From NCBI GenBank assembly GCA_023390775.1, contig JAEWCF010000039.1:1-22589 (forward strand): a DNA stretch of 22,589 bases, written 5' to 3'. The position numbers and the translations under genes are program-made. The notes under the pieces are model-generated. The model was not told the DNA's origin and ran no database searches. It saw only the letters and a program-made list of their open reading frames with translations. Below are positions 13,686 to 20,848 of this stretch, in pieces (position 1 is the stretch's first letter; every line of letters begins with the position of its first letter). Origin of the DNA: Bacteroidota bacterium. GTDB lineage: Bacteria; Bacteroidota; Bacteroidia; Flavobacteriales; Flavobacteriaceae.

Positions 13686-14759
13686 TCAGGCGACGACTTC
13701 GGCGATTTTTTCCTGTTCGAGCAGGGCGACCAACGCTTGCTCCTCGGGATTCAGGCCCGTGGTAGCCGTATCCGGCATCGCATACCGCGCGATCGTGCCC
13801 CTTTCAAAGGCTGCGATTACCGACGGGTCGATGTAGTATTTCCTGCAGACGGTTCTCGTATTGCCAAGCTTTCCCGCTACCGAGTCGATCACGCTGACGA
13901 TCTTTCGCTTGCAATCGGCCTCGCCCGAATGTCCTCCCGCCTCCTGGAAACCGCACAGTGCATGGACGCTGCCTGCCCACGCCCTGAAGTCCTTGGCCGT
14001 GAAATCTTCGCCGGTGATCTCCTTGATGTAATCGTTCACATCGCCGGAACCGATCGTGCGCCGGGTTCCGTCGTCCTGATAATATTGGAACAAATCGTGG
14101 CCGGGAATCTCGCGGCATTTGCGGACCAGGTTGGCGAGTTTGCGGCTTTGCAGGCTGATGCTGTGCGAAACCCCTTTTTTCCCGGTAAACTCGAACCGTA
14201 TTGTTGATTTTTCGAATTTCACGTGTTTGTCCCGCAGCGTGGTAAGCCCGAAGGAACCGTAAAGTTTCTTGTAGGCATCGTTGCCGATGCGGATGTTGGT
14301 CAATTCGATCAGCCTCACCACAAGCGCAACCACTTTTTCATACGGAAGGCCCGGCCGCGCGAGGTCGCGATCGACCTGTTCCCTGATTTTGGGCAATGCC
14401 GAGGCAAACCTTCGCAACCTGAAAAACTTGGACTGGTTGCGTATTTTATTCCATTGGTTATGGTACCGGTATTGCCTTCGGCCCTTGGCATCGGTGCCCA
14501 TCGCCTGCAGGTGCCCGTGCGGAAACGGAGAGATCCACACATCGGTCCATGCGGGGGGAAGCACCAATTTGCGGATGCGTTCCAGCACTTCGCTATCCCG
14601 CACGGTTTGCCCGTTTTCGTCGGTATAGGTAAAACCCGTGCCGCGGCGCTTGCGGAAATAGCCCTTTCCTGAAAATGGCGCGTAGCGAAGCCCGGCGGCC
14701 TTTGCGGTAACGGCAGGGTCGCGGCCTATCTTTTCCAGTTTCCTGAGGAGTCGGCTCAT
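13686..14759 (-). CDS. DNA topoisomerase IB
   Basis: 357 residues, the size of bacterial type IB topoisomerases related to the poxvirus and Deinococcus enzymes. Taking Deinococcus TopIB (R137, K174, R239, N280, Y289) as a guide, the same spacing gives R157 (TNIRIGND), K194 (FTGKKG), R259 (KDFRAW), N300 (KLGNTRT) and nucleophile Y309 (CRKYYIDP). All five active-site residues are present, so it should relax supercoils through a 3'-phosphotyrosine intermediate without ATP. The residue after YI is Asp where His is usual. The start codon overlaps the stop of the upstream 101-residue gene (ATGA), so translation is probably coupled. Confidence 0.95.
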   Translation of the reverse strand: MSRLLRKLEKIGRDPAVTAKAAGLRYAPFSGKGYFRKRRGTGFTYTDENGQTVRDSEVLERIRKLVLPPAWTDVWISPFPHGHLQAMGTDAKGRRQYRYHNQWNKIRNQSKFFRLRRFASALPKIREQVDRDLARPGLPYEKVVALVVRLIELTNIRIGNDAYKKLYGSFGLTTLRDKHVKFEKSTIRFEFTGKKGVSHSISLQSRKLANLVRKCREIPGHDLFQYYQDDGTRRTIGSGDVNDYIKEITGEDFTAKDFRAWAGSVHALCGFQEAGGHSGEADCKRKIVSVIDSVAGKLGNTRTVCRKYYIDPSVIAAFERGTIARYAMPDTATTGLNPEEQALVALLEQEKIAEVVA

Positions 14760-15061
14760 TGGTTTGCGCGTCCGCGGATGCTCATCTCGTGCAGTTTCAT
14801 CGCTGCGGAATTCTCGGCGTAGGTGGAATGTCCGGCAACGAACACGCCCTTTTCGCCCTTATCCGAAATGATTCCGTAGACGGTCGCCTCGTCACCTGGA
14901 TCGGTGATGCCTTCATAGCGGTAAATCTCGGCGATCTCGAAATCGTCCGGGCTCTCGCAAATGCGGTTTTCCTGCAGGTTGAAGTCAACCGTAAATCCTT
15001 TTTCTCCCAGTTCCTGCAACGCCTTGGATACGGTGGCGTAGTGATACATCTGGCTGTCCAT
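14756..15061 (-). CDS. Hypothetical 101-residue protein coupled to topoisomerase IB
   Basis: Starts at ATG 15061 (MDSQMYHYATVSKALQEL); the longer frame reaching 15145 has a basic, unconserved N-terminus and is rejected. It is an acidic protein with pattern helix (YATVSKALQELGEKG), strand (FTVDFNLQENRICE), DDFEIAEIYRYEG, then ATVYGIISDKGEKGVFV and a final helix, suggesting a small compact alpha/beta domain. Similar short proteins in Bacteroidetes have been labelled phosphoribosylpyrophosphate synthetase, but no PRPP-synthase motif is present. The four-base ATGA overlap with the topoisomerase gene suggests joint expression. The function is unknown. Confidence 0.75.
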   Translation of the reverse strand: MDSQMYHYATVSKALQELGEKGFTVDFNLQENRICESPDDFEIAEIYRYEGITDPGDEATVYGIISDKGEKGVFVAGHSTYAENSAAMKLHEMSIRGRANQ

Positions 15062-15145
15062 GTCATTGGTTTTTTGGTGAATCTTAAATTTACGACGAAT
15101 GGCCCGCCACCGCTGATAACAAAATGTTAAACTAACCGCCCGCAT

Positions 15146-15178
15146 TTTGCGATTCCGTCCGCCGAAGCCGTATCTTTG
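15146..15178 (+). promoter_or_regulatory. rnpB promoter, TTTG-N21-TATCTTTG
   Basis: TTTG at 15146-15149 and TATCTTTG at 15171-15178, spaced 21 nt, both exact matches to the Bacteroidetes consensus. The box ends 4 nt before the inferred mature 5' end of RNase P RNA at 15183, so the true 5' end may lie a few bases downstream. Confidence 0.7.
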
Positions 15179-15182
15179 CCGC

Positions 15183-15494
15183 GGCAGGCCGCCTTATCGC
15201 CGCTTTTGCGGAGGAAAGTCCGGGCACCACAGGGCAGCATAGCGGGTAACGCCCGCCGGCCGGATTCCGGTCAGGACAAGTGCAACAGAAAGGATGTACA
15301 GGTAATGCTGTAGTGAAATCAGGTAAACTCTATGCGGTGAAATATCAAATAGTTCAGCTCCCAGTCAAATGGGTCAAGGGCGGCCCGTCCGTTGCTGAAG
15401 GGTAGATAGATAGATCGCGCCAGCAATGTCGCGGCCAGATAAATGATAAGGGTTGCCAATCCCGGCAAGACAGAACCCGGCTTACAGGCCTGCC
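15183..15494 (+). ncRNA. rnpB: RNase P RNA (bacterial type A)
   Basis: About 312 nt. The universal P4-side segment GAGGAAAGTCCGGGC starts at 15211, and its 3' partner AGACAGAACCCGGCTTAC lies near the end (about 15468-15485). P1 closes perfectly: GGCAGGCC (15183-15190) with GGCCTGCC (15487-15494). The internal GTGCAACAGAAAGGATG and the GGGTAAGG-like late region also fit. It is the catalytic RNA of RNase P, which cleaves the 5' leader from precursor tRNAs. The ends are placed from P1 and could move by a few bases. Its pairing partner protein gene rnpA is not in the window. Confidence 0.95.
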
Positions 15495-15501
15495 TTTTTT
15501 T
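15487..15501 (+). terminator. Terminator formed by RNase P RNA P1 and a T7 run
   Basis: The 3' strand of P1 (GGCCTGCC) is followed at once by seven T's (15495-15501). The long-range P1 helix or a local hairpin in the preceding GGCTTACAGGCC could act as the termination stem. Confidence 0.6.
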
Positions 15502-15624
15502 AGTTGTTAGTTGTTGGTTGTTGGCTGTTGGAAAGAAACCGTGGTTATGAAGGATGGAAGTCCCGATATCCGGGTTAACCTAAAACAAACTGACTGCTGA
15601 TAGCTGATAGCTGAAAGCTTTTAT
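15502..15624 (-). repeat. Heptamer-repeat locus 3, inverted relative to loci 1 and 2
   Basis: Plus strand: TAGTTGT, TAGTTGT, TGGTTGT, TGGCTGT heptamers (about 15502-15529) at one end and GCTGATA, GCTGATA, GCTGAAA (about 15596-15618) at the other, with a spacer holding CCCGATATCCGGGTTAACC. Read on the reverse strand this is TCAGCTA heptamers, then CAGTCAGTTTG, then a CCCGG-containing spacer, then CCAACAA heptamers, the same block order as loci 1 and 2. There is no gene in it. Confidence 0.75.
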
Positions 15625-15634
15625 ATTCAGCTCA

Positions 15635-16177
15635 CTACTCCGGCCACTCAAAAAAACTAAAGACCGAACCGCCGTAATTCTTCCTAAATGAGAAATAAGG
15701 GTGCGCGTCCATCGACGTGTGCTTGGAGTGCTCGATGATGAGCATGCCTTCGGGTGAAAGCAGTTTACGTTCAAAGACGATCGAGGGGATCCGCAACAGT
15801 TTTTCGGCCTCGAAATGATAGGGCGGGTCGGCGACGATCACATCGTACTGGCGGCTGTCCTTGTCGAGGAAAGAATACGCATTGATGCGCATGGCGCTGA
15901 TGGAAAAGTCGAATTCCTGTGCGGTCTGGCGAATGAACCTGATGCAACCCGCGTCTTCGTCCACCGCCGTGATGTCGGCGCTTCCGCGCGAGGCGAATTC
16001 GTAACTGAGATTCCCCGTCCCCGAAAACAGGTCCAGCACCGCTAGATCCTCAAAATCGAAATGGTTGTTCAGGATGTTGAAAAGCGATTCCTTGCTCATG
16101 TCGGTAGTGGGCCGCACGGGCAGGTTTTTGGGCGGATTGATTCGCCTTCCCTTGTATTTTCCCGATACGATCCTCAC
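15635..16177 (-). CDS. rsmD: 16S rRNA (guanine-966-N2)-methyltransferase RsmD
   Basis: 180 residues. MRIVSGKYKGRRI and RPTTDMSKESLFNIL are typical of the RsmD N-terminus; LDLFSGTGNLSYEFASRG (48-65) is the SAM-binding motif I, and ADPPYH (116-121) holds the DPPY catalytic motif of N-methyltransferases. It methylates G966 of 16S rRNA during 30S assembly. The start is GTG, with its GTGA overlapping the TGA of the upstream DUF3822 gene, a coupling expected to tie expression of the two. Length and motifs are complete. Confidence 0.95.
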   Translation of the reverse strand: MRIVSGKYKGRRINPPKNLPVRPTTDMSKESLFNILNNHFDFEDLAVLDLFSGTGNLSYEFASRGSADITAVDEDAGCIRFIRQTAQEFDFSISAMRINAYSFLDKDSRQYDVIVADPPYHFEAEKLLRIPSIVFERKLLSPEGMLIIEHSKHTSMDAHPYFSFRKNYGGSVFSFFEWPE

Positions 16178-16983
16178 CCCTGGACGAGTATGAAATGTTT
16201 GCGGTTTTCGGCTTCCGAACGGCCATTCCGGCGGCCGAGACGCGAAACATCGGCGAGTTCCACATCCCGCACGAAACGGTAAGCCATCTTGAAATAATCG
16301 CTCTCCGATGAAATATCGCCCAATAACCTCAAGGGGAATTCTTCGGGGTTGAGCTGGAGCTGCTCGGCGGTAAACAGTACATAGTAGATGAAATCCTCCT
16401 TGGCGCGGTGATCAAATGAATTGTAGAGAAGCAACCGCTGGTTTTCCACGACGACAAGCTCGAACCGCTGCGGCGAAAAATGCGCATACATCCGCCGGCC
16501 CGAGGCATTTCGGGACAGGTCCATCAGCTTCTCAACAAGCAGCGTGTTGACGTTGCGGTACGTAAATGGGCCAAACTGGTCGATCAAAAAATTGTTGATG
16601 TTCACCCAGGGAATGTAGACGTTGTTCATTCCGTAATTGGGCAGTTCGTCAAACTCGAAATAATCGGTTTCAAAAACCTTGGTGTTGTACTGCAGGTAAC
16701 TTCCCAGGTATTCCGGGTCAAAGAGCGCGGCGGGCACGAAGGTGTTGAGGTTGCTGTCGTGAAGGACCTGGACCTCGTCATAGGGGCGCGTGAGTTCGGT
16801 GTTTTTGACAAATGCCTCCCAGTACCGATCCTCCGCCTTTGCCGTGCGGGCGCCGTCGAACACTGTTTCGCCTATGGAAAGTACCTCGCCCGAATTGGTA
16901 TCGGCCACGCAGTGCGAAAAACCCGTCGGGGAAACCCTGAGCACGAGCTTGCGGTAGTTCTTTTCGGTGATGTCCTGGTTCAC
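16174..16983 (-). CDS. DUF3822 family protein, upstream partner of rsmD
   Basis: 269 residues, no signal peptide or membrane helix. The sequence matches the DUF3822 family found mainly in Bacteroidetes beside rsmD. The alternation of strands and helices, with YAHFSPQRFELVVVENQRLLLYNSF (given in part) and later LQLNPEEFPLRLLGDIS, recalls an actin-like (ASKHA/PilM) fold; this is my inference. It starts at GTG 16983, since no ATG fits and a consensus promoter (TTTG-N19-TATGTTTG) lies 19 nt upstream. It ends in a four-base overlap with rsmD. The function is unknown; the pairing suggests a link to ribosome maturation, but this is not shown. Confidence 0.85.
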   Translation of the reverse strand: MNQDITEKNYRKLVLRVSPTGFSHCVADTNSGEVLSIGETVFDGARTAKAEDRYWEAFVKNTELTRPYDEVQVLHDSNLNTFVPAALFDPEYLGSYLQYNTKVFETDYFEFDELPNYGMNNVYIPWVNINNFLIDQFGPFTYRNVNTLLVEKLMDLSRNASGRRMYAHFSPQRFELVVVENQRLLLYNSFDHRAKEDFIYYVLFTAEQLQLNPEEFPLRLLGDISSESDYFKMAYRFVRDVELADVSRLGRRNGRSEAENRKHFILVQG

Positions 16984-17001
16984 GGCAACAAATTAGGCCT
17001 A

Positions 17002-17032
17002 CAAACATACGATTTTGCCACGAGAGCCCAAA
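17002..17032 (-). promoter_or_regulatory. Promoter of the DUF3822-rsmD operon
   Basis: The reverse strand has TTTG (complement of 17029-17032), 19 nt, then TATGTTTG (17002-17009), an exact consensus match 19 nt before the GTG start. It lies back to back with the CvfB promoter at 17067-17074. Confidence 0.75.
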
Positions 17033-17066
17033 GTGCGAAAAAGGATGCGCATTGGCCCGCATCGGT

Positions 17067-17074
17067 TATCTTTG
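17067..17074 (+). promoter_or_regulatory. Putative -7 box of the CvfB-like gene
   Basis: TATCTTTG, an exact TAnnTTTG match, ending 12 nt before the ATG at 17086. A clear -33 TTTG at normal distance is not seen. Confidence 0.6.
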
Positions 17075-17085
17075 CAAATAAAAAG

Positions 17086-17922
17086 ATGATAACCATCGGT
17101 ACCGACAACGTCCTGAAGATCGTCCGGGATTCCAAGGTGGGGCTGTTCCTCTCCGACGAATCGGGACAGGAGATCCTGCTTCCCAACAAATACGTGCCGC
17201 GCGAATTCGAGATTGGCCAGCAGATCACCGTATTTGTCTATTTGGACCATGAGGAGCGTCCCGTCGCCACGACGCTTGAACCCTATATTTACCTCAATGA
17301 GTTTGCGCTGCTTCGCGTGAATTACGTCAATGAATTCGGGGCTTTCATGGACTGGGGGCTGGAAAAGGACCTGTTTGTCCCTTTCCGGGAACAGGCGCGG
17401 CCGATGGAGCAGGGGAAGCGCTACCTCGTTTACCTGTATTTGGACGAAAAGACCAATCGCCTCGTCGGTTCGAGCAAGACCAACCAATTCCTCAAGACCG
17501 AGGGTATCCGCCTGGAACCGGGTCAGGAAGTGGACCTCATCGTCTCGCACATCACCGATGCGGGGATCAACGTCATCATCAACGAGACCTACAAAGGCCT
17601 GGTTTACAAGGACGAGGTCTTTGACGATACGCTTCGCACGGGAGACCGGACCGTCGGTTACATCGTGCAGGTCAGGCCCGACAACAAGGTTGACGTTTCG
17701 CTGCGAAAAGCCGGGTATGAAGGCGTTGCGCCCGGTGCCGAGAAAATCCTCGAAATGCTGCAGTCCGGCCGAGGCTTCCTCAGGTTGCACGACAACTCGA
17801 CGCCCGAAGACATCAAATCGGTTCTAAAAATGAGCAAGAAGACCTTTAAGAAAGCAATCGGCGCGCTTTATCGGGACCGGAAGATCGAGATCCGCCCCGA
17901 CGGAATTTACCTGGTCAAGTAG
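17086..17922 (+). CDS. CvfB-like S1 RNA-binding protein
   Basis: 278 residues from ATG 17086; the open frame continues upstream to 16480 but this would cross the divergent promoter and antisense DUF3822 gene, so it is rejected. Three S1-type OB domains are visible: about 1-65 (GLFLSDESGQEILLPNKYVP), 70-130 (NEFGAFMDWGLEKDLFVPF, the canonical S1 face) and 145-210 (DAGINVIINETYKGLVYKDEVF). A C-terminal winged helix follows at about 220-278 (STPEDIKSVLKMSKKTFKKA). This order matches the CvfB/YitL family, known in Staphylococcus as an RNA-binding regulator. Cytosolic. The role here is unknown but probably post-transcriptional. Confidence 0.9.
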   Translation: MITIGTDNVLKIVRDSKVGLFLSDESGQEILLPNKYVPREFEIGQQITVFVYLDHEERPVATTLEPYIYLNEFALLRVNYVNEFGAFMDWGLEKDLFVPFREQARPMEQGKRYLVYLYLDEKTNRLVGSSKTNQFLKTEGIRLEPGQEVDLIVSHITDAGINVIINETYKGLVYKDEVFDDTLRTGDRTVGYIVQVRPDNKVDVSLRKAGYEGVAPGAEKILEMLQSGRGFLRLHDNSTPEDIKSVLKMSKKTFKKAIGALYRDRKIEIRPDGIYLVK

Positions 17923-17938
17923 TTAGTTGCGATTGTAT

Positions 17939-17946
17939 TATTTTTA
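17939..17946 (+). promoter_or_regulatory. Possible -7 box upstream of menB
   Basis: TATTTTTA, a near match to TAnnTTTG, ends 14 nt before the menB ATG at 17961. It resembles the pyrR and menA boxes. No terminator separates menB from the CvfB-like gene, so read-through is also possible. Confidence 0.4.
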
Positions 17947-17960
17947 CCTAAAAATCATTT

Positions 17961-18800
17961 ATGCCAAACATCGAATGGACATCCGTCGGCGACTTTACCG
18001 ACATCACCTATAAAAAATCGGGCAATGTGGCCCGTATCGCCTTCAACCGGCCCGAGGTCCGCAACGCATTTCGCCCAAAAACCACCGCCGAACTCTACAA
18101 GGCCTTTTACGACGCGCAGGAAGACACCTCGATTGGCGTGGTGCTCCTTTCGGCCGAGGGGCCATCGCCAAAGGACGGCGTTTATTCGTTCTGCAGCGGC
18201 GGCGACCAAAGCGCGCGGGGCCACCAGGGTTATGTGGGTGACGACGGCATGCACCGGCTCAACATACTGGAGGTGCAGCGCCTGATCAGGTTCATGCCCA
18301 AGGTCGTCATCGCGGTCGTACCGGGTTGGGCCGTTGGCGGTGGCCATTCGCTCCACGTGGTGTGCGATTTGACCCTGGCGAGCCGCGAATACGCGATTTT
18401 CAAGCAAACCGATGCCGATGTCACGAGTTTCGACGGCGGTTATGGATCGGCGTACCTGGCCAAGATGGTGGGGCAGAAAAAGGCTCGCGAGATATTCTTT
18501 TTGGGCCGAAACTATTCGGCGCAGGAAGCCTTTGAGATGGGAATGGTCAACGCGGTAATCCCGCACGATGAACTTGAGGATACCGCCTATGAGTGGGCGC
18601 AGGAGATCCTGGCCAAATCGCCGACCTCCATCAAGATGCTCAAGTTCGCGATGAACCTGACCGACGACGGCATGGTGGGGCAGCAGGTCTTCGCGGGCGA
18701 AGCGACCAGGCTCGCCTACATGACCGACGAAGCCAAGGAGGGCCGCGACGCCTTCCTCCAAAAACGCAAACCCGAATTCGAGAAGAAATGGATACCGTAA
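17961..18800 (+). CDS. menB: 1,4-dihydroxy-2-naphthoyl-CoA synthase
   Basis: 279 residues of the crotonase fold. It closes the ring of o-succinylbenzoyl-CoA to DHNA-CoA in menaquinone synthesis. Visible are SFCSGGDQSARG (76-87, oxyanion hole and disordered loop), PGWAVGGGHSLHVVCDLTLAS (given in part; GGGH at 126-129) and TSFDGGYGSAYLA (155-167). Residue 151 is Asp (QTDADV) where E. coli MenB has Gly and needs bicarbonate; the Asp form, as in Mycobacterium tuberculosis, supplies its own carboxylate. The C-terminal EGRDAFLQKRKPEF is typical. First men gene of the cluster; the next gene overlaps its end by 13 nt. Confidence 0.97.
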   Translation: MPNIEWTSVGDFTDITYKKSGNVARIAFNRPEVRNAFRPKTTAELYKAFYDAQEDTSIGVVLLSAEGPSPKDGVYSFCSGGDQSARGHQGYVGDDGMHRLNILEVQRLIRFMPKVVIAVVPGWAVGGGHSLHVVCDLTLASREYAIFKQTDADVTSFDGGYGSAYLAKMVGQKKAREIFFLGRNYSAQEAFEMGMVNAVIPHDELEDTAYEWAQEILAKSPTSIKMLKFAMNLTDDGMVGQQVFAGEATRLAYMTDEAKEGRDAFLQKRKPEFEKKWIP

Positions 18801-19315
18801 ATCCCGGTTTTAGCAACGAACTTGTCGATACCCGCGAACTTCCGCGGTTCGAGGCGGTTCCCATGACGCCCCTGCATCCCGATTATTGGAAAGTCACCCT
18901 CATCGGGTTGGGGATTTTCTTTTTGGTGGCCGGTGCCGCATTGGGCTCGCTGATATACTACAACCCGCAACTGCAACTTCACGCCCTCTGGTTGTGGGCC
19001 GGATGGGGATTGCTGCTGATCATTTCGGCGGACTTGTCCAGGGTGGCTTTCCTTCGCAAGGGGTACGCCTTTCGGGAACACGATGTCCTGTTTAAATCCG
19101 GCGTGATTTCCATCACCACGACCGTCATTCCCTATAACCGCGTGCAACACGTGGCCCTTCACGAAGGGTTTTTCTCGAGGCAATACCACCTTGCCGAGAT
19201 CAGGGTTTTTACAGCCGGCGGAAGTGGCAGCGAGCTCGAGATTCCGGGCATACCCAAATCGCAGGCCGAGGACATCAAGCAACTGTTGATGGGCAAGATC
19301 AAGACGGCGCTATGA
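18788..19315 (+). CDS. bPH2 (YdbS-like) membrane protein
   Basis: 175 residues from ATG 18788, inside the last codons of menB. Two membrane helices (about 35-57 and 65-83) are followed by one bacterial PH domain (about 88-165) with GYAFREHDVLFKSGVI, IPYNRVQHVALHEGFFSRQY and ELEIPGI, the signature of the YdbS/DUF304 family. The earlier in-frame start at 18593 would lie wholly within menB and is rejected. YdbS proteins act with YdbT-like partners in the membrane; their molecular task is not settled. The four-base ATGA overlap with the next gene fits a two-protein unit. Confidence 0.9.
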   Translation: MDTVNPGFSNELVDTRELPRFEAVPMTPLHPDYWKVTLIGLGIFFLVAGAALGSLIYYNPQLQLHALWLWAGWGLLLIISADLSRVAFLRKGYAFREHDVLFKSGVISITTTVIPYNRVQHVALHEGFFSRQYHLAEIRVFTAGGSGSELEIPGIPKSQAEDIKQLLMGKIKTAL

Positions 19316-20799
19316 TGGCCGATTTCAGCAGCCCGCGCAGGCAGTCTTCCATCGGGGTGATCGTGATGTTTTTTGATACGATCCGGCAATTCGCACGCGG
19401 CTTATGGCCTTTTATATTGATTATGTTCCTTCGGTTTGAGTCGGCCAGCCATGTCTATATCTGGTTGGGCATCATTGGATTCATGGCCGCAGTATCAGGG
19501 ATTGCATACCTGCGTTACCGGAACTTTACCTTTTGGCTTGATGAGCAGGCCGATGAGTTCGTGATCAGCGAAGGTGTTTTCAACAAGACGCGGACCGCGA
19601 TCAGGCTTGGCAAGATCCAACAGGTCAACATCAACCAGTCGCTCATCCAGCGCATCGTCGGAGTTTATGCCGTCGAGGTGGATTCGGCGGGAAGCGCCAA
19701 GAACGAAGGCTCGATCAAGGCCGTTTCACACGAACTGGCGTTGGCCCTAAAATTTAGGCTACTGGAAAACCGGCGCGAGGTTCCCATCGATGAGACGGAT
19801 TCCCCGCAAACCCACGCGCCTTCGGAACCCTTCATCACGATTGGCCTGGGCAGCCTGCTAAAGGTGGGCTTCACGTCCAATTACGTGCGCACGATCGGTC
19901 TTATGCTGGCGTTCTTCATCACGATGTATGAGAATTTCAGGCAGATTGGCGAAGAGGCGATGGGTGAGGAGGCGCTCGGCTCGGTGAAAAACATGGTAAT
20001 CCAGTCGGCCGCGATCATCATCGGCTGCCTGATGCTTTCGGTCATCGTCATTAATGTGGTGCGCATCGTGCTGCAGTATTTCAATTTCACGATCGCGCGC
20101 CAAAAGGGTTCGCTCCTGCTTTCGTTTGGGCTTGTGAGCACGCGCAGCACGATCCTGAAACCCGAGAAGGTCCAGATCACCGCCGTCACGCAGAATTATT
20201 TCCAGCAAAAACTCGACGTTACCGAAATCCGGATCCGCCAGGCCTCACAGGGCGACCAGGAACACGGAAAGAAACGGCAGCTGGTCGAAATCCCGGGGTG
20301 CGATACGGACGAAAAGGACCGGATCCTCGCCCTGCTGTACGGTATGGTTCCGGAAAAGGGGATCATGTTGCGCCCCAATTTCCGGAAGCTGGTTTTTACG
20401 CTGTTCCTCTCGATTGCGGTACCGGTCTCGGTGTTCTTTTTCCTTTTATCCCGTTTTCCCGAAATTGGCGAGTACCTGGTAGCCGTACCGCTATACATTG
20501 CGTTTGTGGGGCTCGTGGCCTTCTACTCCTTCCGCAATTACAGGCTTTTCATTTCGGACGGGCACATCGTCAAACAGTCGGGCGCGTGGGACGTCACCCG
20601 GGAAATCATCGAACCGGCAAAAATCCAGTCGGTATCGGTTTCGCAGCTCTTCTGGCACCGAAGCATCGGCATCGCGTCACTGACCCTGCGCACGGCCGGG
20701 GGCGACCTGTCATTCAGCCTGGGCAAGCATTCCGATATCTGCAGCCATGTCAACCGCTGGCTTTTTGAAATCGAAGGCGGAAACCGCAACTGGGGATAG
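19312..20799 (+). CDS. Large bPH2 (YdbT-like) membrane protein
   Basis: 495 residues. Three PH-like domains at about 68-140, 257-330 and 408-485, each with the family pattern (NFTFWLDEQADEFVISEGVF; KTRTAIRLGKIQQVNINQS; RLFISDGHIVKQSGAWDVT; EPAKIQSVSVSQLFWHRSIG). They are separated by membrane helix pairs at about 30-66, 190-255 and 360-405. This is the YdbT architecture. It overlaps the YdbS-like gene by four bases (ATGA); the adjacent ATG at 19315 is an equally possible start. It probably forms a membrane complex with its neighbour. Its place between menB and menA suggests co-expression, not a proven role in menaquinone synthesis. Confidence 0.9.
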   Translation: MMADFSSPRRQSSIGVIVMFFDTIRQFARGLWPFILIMFLRFESASHVYIWLGIIGFMAAVSGIAYLRYRNFTFWLDEQADEFVISEGVFNKTRTAIRLGKIQQVNINQSLIQRIVGVYAVEVDSAGSAKNEGSIKAVSHELALALKFRLLENRREVPIDETDSPQTHAPSEPFITIGLGSLLKVGFTSNYVRTIGLMLAFFITMYENFRQIGEEAMGEEALGSVKNMVIQSAAIIIGCLMLSVIVINVVRIVLQYFNFTIARQKGSLLLSFGLVSTRSTILKPEKVQITAVTQNYFQQKLDVTEIRIRQASQGDQEHGKKRQLVEIPGCDTDEKDRILALLYGMVPEKGIMLRPNFRKLVFTLFLSIAVPVSVFFFLLSRFPEIGEYLVAVPLYIAFVGLVAFYSFRNYRLFISDGHIVKQSGAWDVTREIIEPAKIQSVSVSQLFWHRSIGIASLTLRTAGGDLSFSLGKHSDICSHVNRWLFEIEGGNRNWG

Positions 20800-20820
20800 G
20801 ATTTTCAAGCAAGTATTTAC

Positions 20821-20828
20821 TATTTTTA
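20821..20828 (+). promoter_or_regulatory. Putative -7 box of menA
   Basis: TATTTTTA in the context TTTACTATTTTTATAC, ending 20 nt before the menA ATG at 20849. It lies just after the YdbT-like stop, so menA may have its own promoter besides read-through. Confidence 0.45.
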
Positions 20829-20848
20829 TACACCAAACAAAATTTACG

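Noticed and set aside
14756..15061. Phosphoribosylpyrophosphate synthetase
   Set aside because: Similar small proteins have carried that name, yet no PRPP-synthase motif or adequate length is present.
16480..17085. N-terminal extension of the CvfB-like protein
   Set aside because: It would run antisense through DUF3822 and across two promoters; the conserved S1 protein starts at 17086 right after a TAnnTTTG box.
17955..18761. Long reverse-strand reading frame opposite menB
   Set aside because: A shadow of a GC-rich coding strand: menB on the other strand has complete family motifs, and the reverse translation shows no recognisable domain.
20747..20848. 34-residue N-terminal extension of MenA
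   Set aside because: It overlaps the YdbT-like gene and lies upstream of the likely menA promoter; MRHWIEAARLRTLPLS is the usual MenA opening.
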